The notes under the pieces are model-generated. The model ran no database searches. It had not been told where the DNA came from and saw nothing but the letters and a program-made list of their open reading frames with translations. Shown piece by piece: positions 49,142 to 62,000 of a stretch of DNA of 64,000 nt; positions within the stretch are counted from its first letter, which is position 1; the number at the start of each line of letters is the position of its first letter. The translations under genes were made by a program, and so were the position numbers. Origin of the DNA: Yamagishiella unicocca (taxonomy: Eukaryota; Chlorophyta; Chlorophyceae; Chlamydomonadales; Volvocaceae); assembly GCA_003116995.1 (NCBI GenBank), contig BDSL01000008.1, positions 1 through 64,000 of the forward strand, written 5' to 3'.

Positions 49142-50672
49142 CTACACAGTTTTCATGTCGTACTCCTCTTCGGGGATGTACTTGAAGGCGGCGCGCATGA
49201 CCAGCGCCAGCGTCAGCGCCACCGAAAACACCTTGATCACCAGCAGCGTGTGTGTTGCGACTATGAGGCAGCCCAGCCACACCAGCACCGTGACACTGAA
49301 GGCCACGTCCTCCAGGTAGTTGAGGACCGCTATCGCGAGCACCATGACCGCCAACAAAAGGCCCAGCGACGGGTTCAGGGCGGATTTGAACGGCACGCCG
49401 AGGCTCACCATGCCGTACGTGGCCAAGTCGGAGGTGACGCGTACGGCACACAGGCCGGCGGATATTGAGGTGGGCAGGCGGAAGAGGCAGTAGGCGGTGG
49501 CCCAGCGGGTGCCTGATGAAAGGAAGGGGAGGGGGAGGGCGAGAGAGAGGGAGCCAGCGGATACGACACACACGTGAAAAGGAGAGAGAAAATGAGATGG
49601 AGAAGGGGGGGGGCCGCCGGAACGCGGATTGGCGTGGAGGTCGGGCGAAGTGTGTGGTAATGACGGGACGGAGGCTTGCAGGACATCGTGGAGAAGTGGG
49701 GAGGAGTGGTAGCGGAGGTGTAGCTACGGGGAGCAGCCACACATCACGTTAAAACACAACCACCTGCTCAACTAATCAACCAACCAACCAACCAACCCGC
49801 CATGTACGGTTTTCCTTCGAACATGGGTTTTCCTTGGAACCAACCAATCAACCAACCAACCAACCAACCAGCCAGACAGAACAGCCACTCAACGACGTCT
49901 GGAGCACCAGCAACCGCCGCCTCACCTGTCCGCAGCAGCGCGGCATCTGATCCCCTCAGCGCGCCCTCCGCCTTCCGCACCCGCACCATCAGCGGGTGCA
50001 GCTTGAGCAGGCAGCCGTACAGCGCTCCGAAACCCGCCAGGCTGCCGGCCAGCGATGTGGTCGTCAGCACCGCGGGCCCGCTGCCCAGCGCCAGGTGCGC
50101 CACGTCAGCAGCCATCAGCGCGGACCACTGCATGATCCATGACAGGCCTGGGGCGGGGAGGAGCGCGGCGGCGCGTGCAGGTAGCGAGGATTGGGGCTGG
50201 TTGACGTGGCATGTGCCATGCTATTGGGTGGCCATGCTATTGGTCCTCCCCGCCAGTGCGGAGCAGTATGGTTGCTGCTCGGGGAAGCCGCGGTGCTGAC
50301 CGCGGGTTCGAGATCGCAGGCGGATGGGGTGTGCGACACAAGGTCCCTGTGCACCCCCACCGTTACAAGACAGCCCAGCTTGGCGAGTTAAACGCTATAA
50401 GGGGGAGGGGCGAGGGGCGAGGGGCCGCCTTCTCAATCCCTCCTCCTCTCCGCCCCAGCCGAGAATGGGCTTCATGACGAAGCGCACGGAGCCACCTGCA
50501 ACGTGCCGTAATGGCACTGCTCGAGGGGCCGTTGCTGATGTGGGTCTCACCTACGGTTCCGACCAGCACCGTTTTCCTTTGGTCGATGCTGTAGCCCACC
50601 GGCAGCCATGAGTAGACGACGGCCGCAAGCTGCAGGAAGTACGCAATAAGTTGCAATGTAGCATCGGACCAC
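49142..50672 (-). CDS. Multi-pass membrane protein of unknown family (3' part)
   Basis: Three phase-compatible exons are clear: 50672-50551, 50147-49926 and 49512-49142 (stop), giving ~238 residues. The first starts in the middle of a codon (phase 2), so at least one upstream exon is missing. A short candidate ending at the GTAGGT donor near 50770 would fit but is unsupported. About six hydrophobic segments are visible, for example LIAYFLQLAAVVYSWLPVGY, LAGSLAGFGALYGCLL, GLLLAVMVLAIAVLNYL, VTVLVWLGCLIVATHTLL and VFSVALTLALVMRAAF. The protein ends in an acidic/basic tail (KYIPEEEYDMKTV) that would face one side of the membrane. A hydrophilic loop (VRVRKAEGALRGSDAALL) separates the second and third exons' helices. 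I do not recognise the family. Location and function are unknown; nothing in the neighbourhood helps. Confidence 0.65.
49770..49875. repeat. (CCAA)n repeats flanking a family A-like fragment, intronic
   Basis: Two CCAA runs (about 49776-49796 and 49840-49870) flank TTTTCCTTCGAACATGGGTT inside the last intron of the membrane-protein gene. Confidence 0.85.
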
Positions 50673-53082
50673 CTGAACCAAGGAGTGGCGGGAGTTGTTT
50701 GTGGATGACAATCCAACTGTGGACGAATGTCCAGCCATCGGGGCGCCGACGCACGCGACACCTACCAAGCTGGCGTAATTGGTGTTTGGCTGATAAAGCC
50801 TCTCCAGCTATTACCTCCAGTCGCTACGTGAACTTGTGCATGCACTATAAAAGCGGCGACGAGCGTGATGCTTACTGCGGCGCGAAGCGCCACCGACGGA
50901 CGTCGCTCCGTCATTTGTCCGTCGCGTCACCGCAAGCTCAACTTATTCTCAGTGCTCATGCGGCTGCACAGCAAAGGCTCCGTTACGGTCAATGTCGTAC
51001 ATGCGTTAGTAGTTCGGATCGACGGCAAGGGCAGGCGAGGCCACGAGCACCGCCGCTGCCCCTTCGCCCTTCGGAGCGGGATCGGCTCCATTGACCGCTG
51101 TCACACCGATACAGGTGAGCGGCAGGTGCCTTAAACAACGCAGAAGCATGTCGAGAGGCTTTCTGGCACATACTTCCTCGCATCCCTTGGAACCAGGCTG
51201 ATCAGTCCAGCCCCCAAGGTCGATGGGTGGACGAATAAGCTGTTGTGCCGCGAAGAGCGCCGAGTAGCTGCCATCCGCAATCCTCGAGACCAATGCGTTA
51301 GGTCACACCTGGTCGCACTCGCAACAGTCGCAACTCGCATTCGTAAGGGACCAAAGCGCAGCCCCACACACCAATGTCAGGCGGCTTGCGTGGACGTTGA
51401 ATCGCACCCTACAGGCTGGCTGAGGCTTCTGAGGCAGGCTGCAGTGCGGCACCACAGCCCATCTCTGGGCCTGAAGGGCCCCAGCCGCACATGTCCGCAC
51501 CTCTCGATGTCGACAGTATCCACGCGGCTGCCAACCGAACCCCGCGCGGCCGCACTGCGGTCTCCCCAATCCCGCCCTCCAGAGCACCCCATGACAACAC
51601 CGTAACAAGAACCGGCGAAGAACCGGCGATCGACCTGCAATCATCCGCATCTGTGCCGGACCAGTCCTCGGTTTAAGATCCCCGTACACGGAACCTCCAG
51701 GAAGCCCATCGCGGCCGTATCGCTGACGCAGCATTAGTAAGGTTGAAGGCCCGCCCACTGTCCGCCAGCCCTCTTGCCGTACACCTCCAGATCGTCATCA
51801 GAGGCCTCACATCCGCGTGATCAGGTGGCGCCCCACAGGGGTCCCGTATTAGGGTTCAGGGTTTAGGGGAAACGTTCGACAGCCCCAAACGAATAGATGA
51901 CGGTTTTTCCGTGACGGTTGCGGTATAGTATTATGCACGGTGGTGTCGGCCGTTGCGCTTCAGGCACGTGCAAACGCAACACCAGCCATCCATCCATTGG
52001 TTTGTCGGGGCCGACAAGTGAGCTCCGCCGTTTGTTCATAGCTGCCAGTCAGTCAGGAGCTCAGGACAGCACCGGACAGCGCCGGAGGCCAACCCAGCCG
52101 GCCCTCCCGGTACGTACGGCATGTTTGCCTAACTTACAATGCTGCTCCTTACTTACACAAGCGGTAGTACACCGTACATGCCATGCCGTACAATCGTGCG
52201 CCATTCCGGCGCGCTCAACAACGACGGCGCACCTGCCGTTCTCGGTTCACAACAGCAGGCGGTCAACAAAACATAATCCGAAGACATCCAGCCGGCCGGT
52301 CATCGTCCTCACTTCCGTCTCCATAGCAGCGCACCACCCATGTCATCTCTCGTCACCTTCCGTTCGACCACAAGCTGCGTACACCTTGACTCAAGACGAG
52401 TCAACCCGCGCAAGGTAATGCTAATGCCCCCCGCCTCTGCCTCTTTATGCCCCCCCTTTGCTTCTGCGGTCCCTTATAAACGCCGACCTACGGGCTTCCT
52501 CTCAGCCCCGCTGCGGTCGTGCGGGGGCATCTGCCAGCCCATGTTGTGTTCCGATTCCGATCTCATTGACATCCCATGCATTGACATTCCGCGCAGGGCG
52601 CGACCGACCACTCGTCTTCCGCGGCTGGACTCCGTCCTGCAGGAGCCCCGCCCCGCACCCACAGATGCGCAGATGCAGATGCAAAAAACTCCACGGCCAC
52701 CAACTCAAGGCCACGGCCACCAACTCAAGGCCACGGCGGGCATTCGGCGTCGTACGAGCGTGTACGACCACTACTACACACTCATGTAACCGGGTCTTCT
52801 CGCCCCCACCCCTCGTGCCGACGCGCATCAGAGGCGGCACGAGGTTCGTCGTCATAGCCCCGCGAGCCGAACTCCACACGCCCACACCGCCGCCGCCACG
52901 GCCGCCGAGCCCATAATCGCAATCACCGCTGCACGTCCTCCCCAAGACGACCCTGCCGGACACCGAAGGAAGCCCTTTCAGCCACACACAAAAAAAAGGA
53001 ATACCGGTTAAAGAAGAGTTGCGATGCATTATGCACGGCAGCAAAATCCGATTGAGGGATGAAGCTCTTCCTCGATTAGCCG
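50673..53082. other. Unresolved region: 5' end of the membrane-protein gene and intergenic DNA
   Basis: The missing 5' exon(s) of the membrane-protein gene and its promoter should lie here, and the 3' untranslated region of the coiled-coil gene should occupy the high-coordinate end. Several minus-strand frames at 51000-51760 lack domain content. A plus-strand TATAAAA at 50847 has no convincing gene after it. A 20-bp direct duplication (CCACGGCCACCAACTCAAGG) occurs at 52691-52733, and a family C end and a family D end lie near 52483-52503 and 52788-52806. Confidence 0.5.
52153..52157 (-). terminator. Candidate TGTAA poly(A) signal of the coiled-coil gene
   Basis: The first minus-strand TGTAA found downstream of the stop at 53083 (about 0.93 kb); a second copy is 19 bp further on (52134-52138). 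Use is inference. Confidence 0.3.
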
Positions 53083-56000
53083 TCAGCCGCCTGGGGAGCC
53101 TCCGCCTGCGGTGCTGCCGCTTGCCTCGCCTCCGCTTACATCCCCTTTGCTTGGAGCGCCTTTGCTTGCATCCCCTTTGCTTGCATCCCCTTTGCTTGGA
53201 GCGCCTTTGCTTGCGGCTCCTTTGCTTGCGGCTCCTTTGCTTGCGGCTCCTTTGCTTGCCGCACCTCCGCCTGCCGCGCCTCCGCCTCCGCCTGCTGCGC
53301 TGCCGCCAGCTGCCGTCTCCACTCCCATGGACATGAGCACCATCCGCACCGAGTCCAGCTCCTTCTCTAGCCCCCGGGCCCGCCTCGACTCGTCCAGCCA
53401 CTGCTGCCGGCTCACCACCACCTCGTCAGCCAGCTCGCGGCGGGTGTTCTGCGGGCGGCGGGGTCGGCAGCAGCGGCAGGGGCGGTAATGCAGCAATGCA
53501 GCAATGCAGCAATGCAGCAATGCAGCAATGTAGACGCGCAAGGCACCAGAAGCTACCGCTTCCGGGGCTCCAATGGTTTGGAGCAAACGGCAGGGGAAGC
53601 GGCACAGGAGGCGTGACGAATGGTGTTGTTCAGGGGCCTGGCGCTTTCAGCCCGTCGTGGGTTGCCCCCAACAACCCCAGCCCTCGCAGCTGCCGGCGCA
53701 CCTCACGCCATCAACACGCGACACATGGGGCGCAGCTAGGTGCCCCTCCATCAGGTCTCTTCCTCTAGTTGGCAGGGGGATGCGTTTTTGGGTTCAACCC
53801 GCCAGCCTAGTCCCGCCGCCCCTACTCCCCCACACCCCGTCCCCCCCTCGCCCCCATCCCCCGCCCCCGGCTCGTTTCTGTCCTCCGTCTCATGTGTGGC
53901 ATAACCGGGTCTTGATCGTCACCCCGGCTCCCCTACTCGGGTTTCCTCTCATACCCCCCCCCTCCCTCCCCCGGCCCCCCGCTAATACCGGTTCTTTTAT
54001 TGTAACCCCCGCTAATACCCACCCCCCCCCTCACCATGGACTCCTCCAGCTCCTTCACCGCACGCCCCTGAGCCGCCATGAGCTGCCGGGCCAGCAGCGC
54101 CAGCTCCGGGCCGCTGCTGGGCAGCTCCGAAACCTCCTCTTCCTCGCCGGAGACCAGGTACGTGGCGGCGGCGGCGTCGCGGCCGGTGTGCAATTGCATC
54201 CTGGCGGGTGGGGAGGGGGGGGGGTGTTCAAGGAAAACCCGTGTACGAAGGAAAACCGTTTAGGATAGGAAAAGCGTTTTTTGAGATGCAGGGGGGGGCT
54301 GCATAAAGGAACCGGTAACTCGACTTGGGAAGGGAGGGGAGATGGATGGAAGGGCGGGGGGAAGAGGGGAGGTGCAAGCATTAGGCGGATGCGGGGGTAT
54401 GGCGAGCGAACGGCGGGCTGGAGGATAAGCCGGTGAATCGACGGAGGAGGAGAGCCGGACGGTGTGAAGCGTCGTGGTGGGGTGGGGTGGGGTGGGGTGA
54501 GGTGTAGATGGATGCAATAGACTGATGGACTGATGGACTGAAGGCGAATGGGTACAGGTAGGAGGTAGCCATCACGTCGTGCCCAGGAAGCAAAAGCGCT
54601 TCCCAATACTCCGTCCGCCTTGCCGTTGGCAATTCCCAAGCGAGCAACCTTCCCCTCCCGGGGCGACCGCCCCCGGACCCTCAAACCCTAACCGGGTTTT
54701 CTAACCGGGTGTAACCGGGTCTTCTAACCGGGTGTAACCGGGTCTTCTAACCGGGTGTAACCGGGTCTTCTAACCGGGTGTAACCGGGTCTTCTAACCGG
54801 GTGTAACCGGGTCTTCTAACCGGGTGTCTTCTAACCGGTTACCGGTCTCTCCCCCTCCCTCCCCCCGGGGCACCATCCCTCCACCCCAGCCGCCTTACTC
54901 GAGCATCGCCGGCGAGAGCCCCAGTGTGGCCGAGTGCCGGCCAGTGACGACGGCCGAGGGCGGCTGCTGCTCGTCTTCGAAGCGAACCGTGTCGCCGAAC
55001 ATGACGGGGCCGCGTGCGGAGGAGCGGCTGCCGCCCCGGGGTCGGGAGGGCAGCTGGATGCCCTTCTGCGGGTTGGCCGTGATAGCGCGGACCTGGGGGG
55101 GGAGGGGGGGAGAGGGGGAATAAGGGGGGAGAGGGGGAAGAGAGGGGTTTTTTATAAGAGACTCCGGGGGAGAGAGGGGGTTTGATAAGAGAATCCGGGG
55201 GAGAGAGGGGGGGATACCCCGTTGCGCGGCATAGGAAGGGAAGGGCAGGAACTAGGAAGGACAGGGGGGGAGAGGGGGGGTGGCGAGAAGACCTGGTTAC
55301 CACGACATGGGAGGTGGAGTGGCGCATCGTCTTCAGACACGTGGCCGCGTACGCATGCACTCATGTGCGGTAGCATGCTATCTCGCAAACAAGCTCGTCC
55401 AAACCTCCAATGGATCCACGAAACCGTTGCCTCCGCCCCGGCCGCTATCCCCAGCTCTCCCGCCCCGTACCCCCCGGTTGTATATTCTCACGTCCGACCT
55501 GCGGGTTTCCCCCGCTCCCCCCGCTAGGGGATGTACTTTCCCTACAGGGGACGATCGAAACCCTACAGGTCCGACCTACGGGATTCCTCTCCCCCCCGCC
55601 ATCTACACCGCCTTGGCTTGTCGGCCGTGGATTCACGTATTCTCCTTAAACCCCCCTCCCCCTCCCACGTTTCTTCCTCGGAACCCCCCCCCCACCCTCG
55701 CCCCCTGCTGCCCCTTGCCCGCATGCTTCGCGTCGACCGCCTTCCCCACCCGCTCTGGGCCCTGGTCAGGTGAGTTCCGCCGCTGGGTTGGGCCTCTGTT
55801 CTGGTAGTTTTTTGCTAGTCGTTGCGTTCTTGTCTGCGGGCGTCGGGACCTGCGTCTGGGCTTTCGCGTCCCCCATGGCGGCGCGGCGCGGCTTCGGCCT
55901 CCTCTCCTGGACGACCGCGGACCTTCTCTGGTAATGACCGGCTTCCTCACGCATCTGGTCGGTATTCGGGCGGGTCGGGACTGGGACTCCGACTAGGACT

Positions 56001-59000
56001 GGGACTGGGACCGGACCGCGATGTCCGCTCTCCCATAGCGCACCAACTCCCACAGTTCTCCTGCTAGCGCCCAAAACCGGTTCTGCGCAAAGTTTACGTG
56101 CGTCGCGCGGGGTCCTCGCTTCTTTCGTCTCGCCGTAGCCGATATAGCTTAGCCGCCAAAGGTCATATTACGACCTTCGGCTTTCGTATCCCCAACCCAG
56201 TTCTCCAGCATGCATCTCAAAACTTCTGTTTTAAACATTTTTTCGGACATCCACGGGTTTCCCTCGAACCCACCCTCGCGACCATGACGTACCTTGGCAC
56301 CCGCCCCCGCCAACAGAGCCGCCCCCTGGTGGTGGTGGTGGTGGTGCACCGGGGGGGCGGCGCCAGCCACACCCTCCTGCAGCGACGGAGCCGCCGACGG
56401 CGGCGGCGGAGCCGCCGCCGCCGCCGCTGCCGCCACCGCCGCGGCGGCGGCGGGCCCCAGCGGCGCCGCCAGCGCGCCAGTGACCGGCGGCAGTACGGCG
56501 GAGGCGGGACGCCAGGTCCGCGGCAGGCGGCCGCCGCCGGCGCCGCCGCCGCTGCCGCCGTGTAGGATCTGCTGCCTGGCCGCTTCCATGGTCCGCACCG
56601 CCGCCGACTGGGGCCGCCTCATCATGTGTGGCGGGTCCTGCATCTGCAGGGCGCTGAGCGCCCGGTCCCTCAGGCTGGGCCCAAGGGCCTCTGGGCTGAC
56701 GGCGCCGCGGCCCGCACCGGCGGCGCGCGCCGCCGCCGGCGACACCTGCCCCACGTGCAGCACCGCCGCCAGCTCCGGATCCACGTACACATTGCCGTAC
56801 CCGTCCACAACGATTTTCGCGTCGCCGCAACCGTCTCGGTAGTACCGGTATTGGCCGGCGGAGCGAACCATTCTCGCGCGCGCGGCGCCGCTGCCGGCGG
56901 CGGCGGCGCCGCCGGCCAGCGGCGGCGCCGCCGCCGCCGACTCGGCATCGTACTCCTCGTCGTACTCCCCCCGCGCGTCGGAATCCGGCGGCGGCGGCGC
57001 CGCCGGGGTGAAGTAGCTGCTGTGCAGCTGCGCGAAGGCGGCCTTGCGGCGGCGGGCTTCGGAGCCGGACGCCAGGCCGCCGCGGGGGCCGGGGACGGAG
57101 ACGGACGTGGAGTGCGGCACGAGGTCGGCGGCGGCGGCGGCGACGGCGGCGGCGGCGGCGTCGAAAAAGGGCGTGTGGTGGGGGAGGGAGGGAGGGTGCT
57201 GCTGGCTGGCGGTGGCGCGCGGTGAGTACGGCGAGTACGGCAGGTCGTGGCCGCCCGGGAGGTAGGCGCCCGGGGGGCTCTGACGGGTGGGGGGGGGTAG
57301 GGGGTGGGGGGGGCAGGAGGGTTTTGCTGTTTGGTGGCGTCGCTTAAGGAGTTCGTGGGCCCGATGTGAAGAAGTGGAGCTGATTATGAGTGTGTGTGTG
57401 TTTGGTACACTCGAAAGAAGCACGCGGGGAGGGGGGAAGGGGAGGATACCCGGGGTGTTCGTGTTCCTGTTCGTGCCACCGACGTGTGTATGGCACTGTG
57501 CCCCTGTCATCATCGGCAACAAGGCGAATGCCGTGCAGCTGCCCACCGTCAAAAATACCCCTGGAACCAGCACCCGCCCCTGCGAGCCCCCCGCGCAATC
57601 ACACACAGCCCCCCCCCCCGCCCCCCCCCGCCCCCCCCCCGGCCCCCCGCCCCTGCCGTACCTGCGTCCGCCGCGGCGTCCTGGATCCCGCGTCCTGCAC
57701 CCCCAGCGGTACGAACGTCATGCCGTCCACATACACCGCCTGCGGCACCCCCCCCTCCTCCCCCGGCTCCGCCTCGACCTCCCCCCCGCCCCCGTCCCCG
57801 TCCCCCTCCTCTTGGCCCTGCGGCTGTCCCTGGCCCCTGCGGAAGACGTACAGCCGGTCGCTGCCCCTCGCCGACAGCTGCTCCACCTGGTGCGCGGCCT
57901 GCTCCTCGGAGGGACCGCCACCAGTCATGTGGGGCGGCCGCTGGCCGGACCGCTTCGCGGCGCCCTGGCCATGCTGCGGCCGCACCGAGTGCAGCTGGTG
58001 GGTGCGCGTGGGGTGGTGCGACTGGCCGGTGAGCTTAGCGGCCAGGTGGAGGAGGTTGCCGCCGCCGGCGGCGGCGGCGCCGCCGCCGCTGTCCTGGTCC
58101 TGCGGAGCCGGCGACGAGCTCTCTGACTCAGCATCACCCAGCAGCTCCGCTCGGACCAGGTCGACGAACGCCGCCGCGACCGTCGGCGCCGCCGCCATGG
58201 CGCCGGCGGCGGCCGCCGCCGCGGCGTCGCCGCTCTCCCGAGCCGCCGCCGCCGCCGCGGCCGCCGCCGCAGCGGCGGCGGCGGCGGCGGCGTCCGTATC
58301 TGCGACAGGCACGCCGCCGCCGGCCGCCGCCGCCGCCGTCTCGTCGTCGTTTAGGTCCCCCTCCAGCGCGATCACCATCTCCGGTATCCGCCGCCGCAGC
58401 TCGTCCATCACGGCGGGCACGAGCGCCGCCGCCGCCGCCGCCGCGGCCGCCGCCGCCACGCCGACGCCGTCGAGGCCGCCGCCGGGGACGAGCGCGCTGC
58501 TCGGCCGCCGCCGCGCCGCGGCGCCGCCTGCAGTGGTGGTCCTCACCGACATCCCCAGGCTCTGCATCGCCGCCACCGCCGCCGCCGTCACCTTTGCACT
58601 CACTGACAACCCCTCGCCCGCCCAGCGGCCCGGACCCGCCCCGGCCCCCGGCGCCGCCACCGCGTCCGCCTGCTGCTGCGGCTGCGGCTCCTTCATGCTC
58701 TTGATCTGGCGGTGCAGCATCTGCTCCCTCAGCGCAGCCACCTCCTCCTGCCGCTGACCCACGTTGCGGGACAGCTCGCGCACCTGCTGCCGCAGCTCGC
58801 CGGCGGCCGCCACGGCGGCGTCCCGCTCCCTGAGGGTGTGGCGGTGGTGAGGGCATCAGGGCATCAGGGCGTGAGGGGGCGAGGGCGTGAGGGTGTGGCG
58901 GTGGTGAGGGGCTGAGGGCGTGAGGTTTACCGTTGAACCTCGACTCACTCTCCCCACAGCAAGAGCCGCGACTCACACCCTCCACAGGACATTCATGGTA

Positions 59001-62000
59001 TGTGGGTGTTTGTGGACCGGGGATGAATGGCCCGGCATTTCTCCCGACACATCGACCCGCGGGATTTCTTGCGACGCAACCCAGCCCGCCCGCCAGCCCT
59101 GCCCAATGCGCCCACCAAGCCTGACGTCCGCCCTGGCGGCGCCAGCCACCGCGCTCCTCCCCCCCCCAAACCCCCACCCACCCCTTCGTCTCACCCCTTT
59201 TCCCAACCCAACGCACCTCTCCAGCCGCTCCACCAGCGCCTCCACCTCTCCAACCGCCGCGTCCTCCCCCTCCCCCTCCTGCTCCCCCTCCCCCCCCTCC
59301 CCGCCGCCGGCGCGCTGCGACAGCGCCTGCCGCCGCAGCTGCTGCTTCACCAGCGACGCGGCCGCAGCGTTGGCGGCGGCGGTGTTGGCCGCTTCCGCCG
59401 CCAGCGCCGCCTCCGCCGCCTCCGCCAGCTCCGCCGCCTGGTCCGCCCGCTGCTTCTCCCGCCCCGCGGCTTCACGCAAGGCGGCGATCTGCTGGACCGC
59501 CATGTCGAGCGTCGTCTGGGTCTGGGAGAGGTCCTCCTTGGCCTGTACGGCATGATGTGTAGGGTGGTTGCCCGTCAGTTGCCCGTCAGTTGCCAGGATG
59601 GGGAGGGGGGTTTGAGGAAACCGTTGAGGGCAGGCTACGTAGTAACCCCGAGGGGGGAACACTACTGTGGAACACCACTGTGGAAAGTGACTGCTGCTTC
59701 CGTGGGAGTACGGAAGCATCGTCCCGCACGTGACCGAGTGTGCTTCCGACCCGCTGTCGACCCGGAGCTTCCCCGCCTTCCACACACAGAGTCCAAAGTA
59801 GAAAGTTTGGTGACATTTGGCGAAGTCCCTGTGCATGTGCTGCGATCCCTAGCATTTCATACAAGTAAAGCTCACACGCGCGTGGCAACCGACTGAATGC
59901 CGCCGGACGGCCGCCCCCGGCTGCCCCGCAACAAGCCCCTTCCAAGCCAGCATCGCAGCCCCTGCCCCTGCCCCCGCACCCCCCCCTCCCCTCCCTCCCT
60001 CCCACGCGGTTTCCTGCTCGGCCTCCTAGTCCACGGGCTTTCCTCACACACCCTTCTCCCCACACAAATACACACAAAGACACACAAAGACACACAAATA
60101 CACACAAATACACACAAAGACACACAAATACACACAAATACACACAAAGACACACAAATACACACAAAGACACACAAAGACACACAAAGACACACAAAGA
60201 CACACAAAGACACACAAAGACACACAAAGACACACAAAGACACACAAAGACACATAAAGACACACAAAGACACACAAAGACACACAAAGACACACAAAGA
60301 CACACAAAGACACACAAAGACACACAAATACACACAAAGACACACAAATACACACAAAGGCACACAAAAACACACAAAAACACACAAAAACACACCTTCT
60401 CCAGCTCCATCCTCCGCTCAAAAGCCTCCTTGGCATTGTTCGCCGCCTCCCGCTTCGTGACAGCAAGCTCCTTGCCCAGGGCCTCCATCTCCACCGCCAG
60501 CGCCGCAGCCTTGGCGCCACCCAGGGGACCGCCCGAGCCACCCCTGGAGCCGCCCGCGCGGCCGCCCCCCTTGGCGGCGGCCCCCCCCTTGGCGCTGGTC
60601 CTCGCCGCTATCGCCGCCGCCGCCTTGTGCGAAGCCGCCAGCTGCTGCTCCAGGGTGGCCTTGTCCTGCTTGAGCTTAGTCAGCATCACCTCCGGGTCGT
60701 TCTTGCCGCCCGCAACCGCAGCTGCGGACTTGGCGGCGGTGAGCTGCTGCTCCAGGTGCAGTTTGTCGACCTTGAGCTTGGCCACCTGCTGCTCAGCTTC
60801 TAGGAGCCTGGGGGGCGAGGGTGGCGAGTCGGGGGGGGGATTTCGAGGGAGACCCGTGGATGCCAGAAAAAACCGGGGGGGGAGGGGTAAAGGAGAATCC
60901 ACGAATCCACGCAGGACGGGAGGAGACCTGGTTACACGACGTAGGGAACGGAGGCCAGGGACTAGCCGGGGAGTAGTTTTGACGTGGATGAGGAGGGAAC
61001 TCCTCTGCTTGCTTCCGGTCTCTACACGTAGCCAAAAACCCAACACCGCGGCCTCCTGCATTCCGCGAGCAGTTTTTGCTCTTCTTCCTATGTCGTGTCC
61101 AACGGTTCCTTCGCCACACACACCCCGCCTCTATGTCACCCCCCTCCTCCGCCTTTATGCCTCCCCCTTCTTCTCCTCCGCATTTATGCCCCCCCTCGCG
61201 GGTTCTCCTTAAACCGCCCTCCTCGGCCTCACTTGCGGTTCAGCGCCGTCGCCGCATCCGCATGTGCCTTCAGCTGCGCCTGTAGCTCCGTAGTCGCAGG
61301 CCCCGAGGAGAAGCCGCCCCCGTCCCCGGTCTGGGTGGTGGGACGCCGGCTGCCGATGTTCCTCAGCCTGTCGTGCAGCTCGTCCTCGGGGCCTGCCGTA
61401 CCCTCGCTGCCGTGGCCGCTGGTACGGGCCGGACGTACGGCCTTGCCCCCCGCCTTGCCCCCGGGGCCGTCGTTGCCGTCGTGGTTCCCTCGCTCCTTCT
61501 CGGGCGCCGCTTTGCCGTGTGTGGAGCTGCCGGCTTTTATCTGAGGGGGGCCGAGGGGACAAGGGAAGGCGTGTTGGACTTAGGGAGGGGTGTAAGGAAG
61601 ACCACCCGTGTAAAAAGAAGAAACCGTTAGGGAGTTAGGGAGTTAGGGAGGGCGGCGGCGTGTGGGACGGAGGGACAGCGGTCTGGGCTGCAGGTCTGGC
61701 GGACGGGCTCGTCGGGGGGCGCCTACGGAGTGCCGTTCCAGCCGCGCCCAAAACACAGCCGTACCCCCCCCTGCGCCCCCCCGCGCCCCCCCCGATGTGC
61801 GGCCCCTCGGCTACACTTTCCGTGTCGAGTAACCGGTCCTTTTCTGTGACCCCCTGACGTGCGGGGTTTTCCTCCTGGTGCCCTCCACCACCACCCCCCG
61901 GTTTTTATACCACCCCCTCCCCCCCCCCACCTCCCCCCCACACACACGCATGTCGCTGGTCTGGTCTGGCCTGGGTCTTCGTCTCCCTTTTTCCCTTTTT

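Noticed and set aside
50290..50320. tRNA-like GGGTTCGAGATCGC
   Set aside because: No matching A-box or cloverleaf can be drawn upstream; it sits in an intron.
50943..50990. EF-hand-like MYDIDRNGAF on the minus strand
   Set aside because: An in-frame stop lies two codons upstream and the frame ends soon after; no second helix or partner loop is visible.
50847..51134. TATAAAA followed by an 89-codon plus-strand frame
   Set aside because: One TATA-like word is expected by chance. The frame has no domain, and it overlaps the presumed 5' part of the opposite-strand membrane-protein gene.
54680..54840. Telomere-like CCCTAA/TTAGGG sequence
   Set aside because: Only isolated CCCTAACC and TTAGGG words occur here and near 61625-61650. 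The array unit is 23 bp and not a plant- or alga-type TTTAGGG/TTTTAGGG repeat.
59586..61121. 511-codon minus-strand frame with a long Cys-Val-Leu stretch
   Set aside because: It reads through the splice donor at 60396 into the 10-bp intronic repeat; the true exon stops at the donor.
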